From Bdellovibrionales bacterium (GTDB lineage: Bacteria; Bdellovibrionota; Bdellovibrionia; Bdellovibrionales; JAMPXM01), in assembly GCA_005808505.1 (NCBI GenBank), contig SYLX01000080.1, positions 1-32,977 on the forward strand: a stretch of DNA of 32,977 bases, written 5' to 3'. The translations under genes and the position numbers were made by a program. Numbering within the stretch: position 1 is the first letter of the stretch; the number at the start of each line of letters is the position of its first letter. The notes beneath the pieces are model-generated. The model worked only from the letters and a program-made list of their open reading frames with translations, was not told the DNA's origin and did not search any database. Positions 31,418 through 32,977 of the stretch are shown here, one piece after another.

Positions 31418-32209
31418 TTAGAATCGAAAGACCATCGAACCGCCGACGCGACCAAGTTCGCCGCCCTCCAAGAGCGAGGCGAAGGCTTCAACACCGACAT
31501 TATCGTTCACCGCGAGAGTCGTTGAAGCACCGATAAATCCGCGTCCCGCTAATTCAATCTCGCGCGTTCGTGTTCCGGGTTCAACATCGCCTAGCACTCG
31601 CTCCGACATCACGCCCGCGTGCGCGCTGAAATCGAGAAGCTGGTGCCCGACGAGTTGAATCTGAATCGGCGTAAACACGACTGAAGCCATACCGCCGTAG
31701 CGGTTCTCCGTTTGATCAGGATTCACGTTGAGTTCAGCGCGATCCTCTTCGGGTTGCATAAAGTGGCCTTGCAACCGCACGCCCAAAAACCGATTAAAAT
31801 TCAATTGTCCCGTCAGTGAGTACGCTAGCTGCGAGCTGATTGCATCCGCTACGCGGTACAACCCGAAACCCACTTGAAATTTCTTATGTCCCGGTATCGC
31901 TTTCTCGCGCACTTGCGTTGAAATCGACGATTCTATTCTTGTCTCCGTTTTCGTCTCGGGAACATACTCATGCTCTTCGATTCTCTCCGGAGGCCCACGA
32001 CGAATCGGAGCTTCGCTCAGCGAATCCGTCGTAACATTTTGTCCGCGTCCACTTTGGACGACTGACTGAGGCGCGCCACCCTTCTGGAAGTAGAAGTTGT
32101 AAACGTCATCCGCCCACGCGTGAGTTGGTACTGACATCGTGGCCGCGGCTGCCACGACTCCCAGAGTTCCTTTCACGCAAAACTTTTTAGTCATCACTGT
32201 CCGGATCAT
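31418..32209 (-). CDS. Outer-membrane barrel-like protein with YNFYFQK signature (paralogue 2)
   Basis: This 263-residue protein starts at ATG 32209, six bases after GGGGGAG. The signal peptide ends at AWA|DDV, so the mature chain begins almost at once with VYNFYFQK (residues 36-43), followed by ten residues and GRG. A charged linker rich in Glu, Thr and Arg runs to ~105, then strands such as FQVGFGLYRVADAI, LTGQLNFNRFLGVRLQGHFM and IELAGRGFIGASTTLAV, ending GGSMVFRF; a C-terminal Phe is the usual signal for barrel assembly. It shares signature, architecture and neighbourhood with the next gene but little identity in the barrel. It may be co-transcribed with it (42 bases apart). Confidence 0.78.
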   Translation of the reverse strand: MIRTVMTKKFCVKGTLGVVAAAATMSVPTHAWADDVYNFYFQKGGAPQSVVQSGRGQNVTTDSLSEAPIRRGPPERIEEHEYVPETKTETRIESSISTQVREKAIPGHKKFQVGFGLYRVADAISSQLAYSLTGQLNFNRFLGVRLQGHFMQPEEDRAELNVNPDQTENRYGGMASVVFTPIQIQLVGHQLLDFSAHAGVMSERVLGDVEPGTRTREIELAGRGFIGASTTLAVNDNVGVEAFASLLEGGELGRVGGSMVFRF

Positions 32210-32215
32210 GCTTGG

Positions 32216-32248
32216 CTCCCCCTGTGTAGTTGCCGTTTTAAGGGGGAG
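32216..32248 (-). promoter_or_regulatory. Inverted repeat covering the ribosome-binding site of paralogue 2
   Basis: On the minus strand, CTCCCCCT (32248-32241) is the exact complement of AGGGGGAG (32223-32216), which is the Shine-Dalgarno of the gene starting at 32209; the loop is 17 bases. If both arms are transcribed, the pairing would block translation start. Confidence 0.5.
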
Positions 32249-32251
32249 TAT

Positions 32252-32268
32252 TACAAAGCTGATGCCAG
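32252..32268 (-). promoter_or_regulatory. Near-consensus sigma-54 promoter
   Basis: The minus strand reads CTGGCATCAGCTTTGTA, with the -24 GG and -12 element at the required 10-base spacing. It differs from the classical form mainly by GT instead of GC at -12. It faces the paralogue genes and lies directly after a gene for a sigma-54 activator. The start point would be near 32241. Confidence 0.4.
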
Positions 32269-32320
32269 GCTTACCTATTCGAAATCACTCGCCTTTTTAG
32301 ACTCTGCACTCGGGAGCTGC

Positions 32321-32347
32321 GACAGCGCTGTCAGACCGTGTCTGACA
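32321..32347. other. Overlapping dyads at the end of the sigma-54 activator gene
   Basis: GACAGCGCTGTC (32321-32332) is a perfect palindrome. It overlaps TGTCAGAC (32329-32336) and GTCTGACA (32340-32347), an eight-base inverted repeat with the loop CGT. They span the stop codon of the activator gene. They may form a terminator-like structure on the minus strand or a binding site upstream of the paralogue promoter; no T run follows. Confidence 0.4.
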
Positions 32348-32977
32348 TCTCTTTCACACCTTCCTGCTCTAGGTATCGGAACAATGTCCGCGGCGTGACG
32401 CCCAAAAGTTCAGCCGCTTTCGTGCGGTTGCCGGCCGTAAGCTCAAGAGCTTGCTGAATCTTCTGCCAAACAAAAAGATGCTTGGCCTTTTCTAGATTCT
32501 CGGCACCCAGCCAAGATTTTTCTGCCGACACCCAAGTCGCCGCACCAACTGAGTGTGATTCGGAGCCGTAAAGAAATCCTTCTTTTGCGATTGAATCCCC
32601 GCTCGAAAGAAGAGCCGCGCGTTTGATGGCACCTTTCATCTCCCGAACATTGCCGCGCCAAGGCTGGCTCAAGAGCCAACCCCAGGCTTCATCACTCATA
32701 CGCTTTTGGGGCGCGACTTCAGAAAGAATTTGCGCTGCCAACAGTCGAATATCACCTGGACGTTCGCGAAGCGGCGGGATCCAAAGCGTAATTTCGGCAA
32801 GACGGTAGTAAAGATCTTCGCGGAACTTTCCTTGGCTCACGAGTTCTTTCACGTTCTTGTGAGTAGCGGAGATAAATCTCACATCGACTTGGACCGCGCG
32901 TGTCGAGCCGACGGGCTCGACACATTTATCTTGAAGCACTCGCAAAAATTTCGCCTGGAGCGACAAAGGAAGATCGC
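32331..32977 (-). CDS. Sigma-54-dependent (NtrC-type) activator, C-terminal part (runs off right edge)
   Basis: The frame enters from beyond 32977 and ends at 32331, giving about 215 residues. It starts inside the AAA+ domain at the conserved LPLSLQAKFLRVLQ stretch, followed by STRAVQVDVRFISATHKNV, the arginine-finger helix GKFREDLYYRLAEI, and IPPLRERPGDI (sensor and lid region). The final ~50 residues hold a Fis-type helix-turn-helix (AGNRTKAAELLGVTPRTLFRYLEQEG). Such proteins bind enhancer sites and use ATP to open sigma-54 promoters. The part with GAFTGA and any sensor domain lies outside the window. Two barrel-protein genes follow on the same strand with a sigma-54-like promoter in between. 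Confidence 0.95.
   Translation of the reverse strand, partial: DLPLSLQAKFLRVLQDKCVEPVGSTRAVQVDVRFISATHKNVKELVSQGKFREDLYYRLAEITLWIPPLRERPGDIRLLAAQILSEVAPQKRMSDEAWGWLLSQPWRGNVREMKGAIKRAALLSSGDSIAKEGFLYGSESHSVGAATWVSAEKSWLGAENLEKAKHLFVWQKIQQALELTAGNRTKAAELLGVTPRTLFRYLEQEGVKEMSDTV

Overview
This window looks like chromosomal DNA of a free-living, rather GC-rich Gram-negative bacterium. Many products carry Sec or lipoprotein signal peptides, two to four look like outer-membrane barrels, and there are envelope-acting hydrolases, a class I parvulin, an E. coli-type lipoate ligase and a sigma-54 activator. The many secreted proteins of unknown function, the lipoprotein with PKD, thrombospondin-1 and Hint domains, the tandem-HAMP kinase and the PilZ protein would suit a Bdellovibrionota-like delta-proteobacterial lineage. 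That assignment is an inference; no rRNA or other marker gene is present. No tRNA, rRNA, IS element, prophage gene or CRISPR array was seen.

Layout. 1-1007 holds the N-terminal part of a soluble multi-HAMP sensor kinase on the minus strand, running off the left edge. 1527-4171 is a two-gene unit, an ECF sigma factor overlapping a membrane protein that joins an anti-sigma-like N-terminus to a von Willebrand A domain. 4168-6750 carries lipoate ligase, a MaoC-type hydratase and a secreted L,D-transpeptidase. 6768-13181 alternates between strands: an unknown protein, a secreted probable cysteine hydrolase, a DUF2817 zinc peptidase, a barrel-like protein, an RNase H-fold exonuclease, a secreted unknown and a secreted HNH nuclease. 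13338-14924 has a c-type haem protein, a parvulin and a duplicated four-helix membrane protein.

14987-19724 (all minus) contains a trypsin-like protease, the multidomain Hint lipoprotein and a membrane-anchored partner coupled to it. 19940-25975 has a Gly/Ser-rich secreted protein, an AEC-family permease, a YiiX-type permuted papain-fold hydrolase, a PilZ protein, a TlpA-like thioredoxin and a basic membrane protein. 25936-28816 has a DUF885 metallopeptidase and a purple-acid-phosphatase-like phosphoesterase. 28966-29420 is a convergent pair of tiny hydrophilic proteins. 29439-32977 (all minus) places a sigma-54 activator upstream of two paralogous barrel proteins that share a YNFYFQK signature, a lipoprotein and a secreted protein.

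Most genes appear to be single or in pairs, often convergent with touching or overlapping ends. The most interesting non-coding signals are two Shine-Dalgarno sequences buried in inverted repeats (8651-8693 and 32216-32248), a promoter with 20-bp-phased direct repeats before the PilZ gene, two long perfect hairpins (20641-20675 and 29242-29270), and tandem repeats at the 3' ends of two genes. Start codons were often moved downstream of the longest reading frame to agree with ribosome-binding sites and signal peptides.
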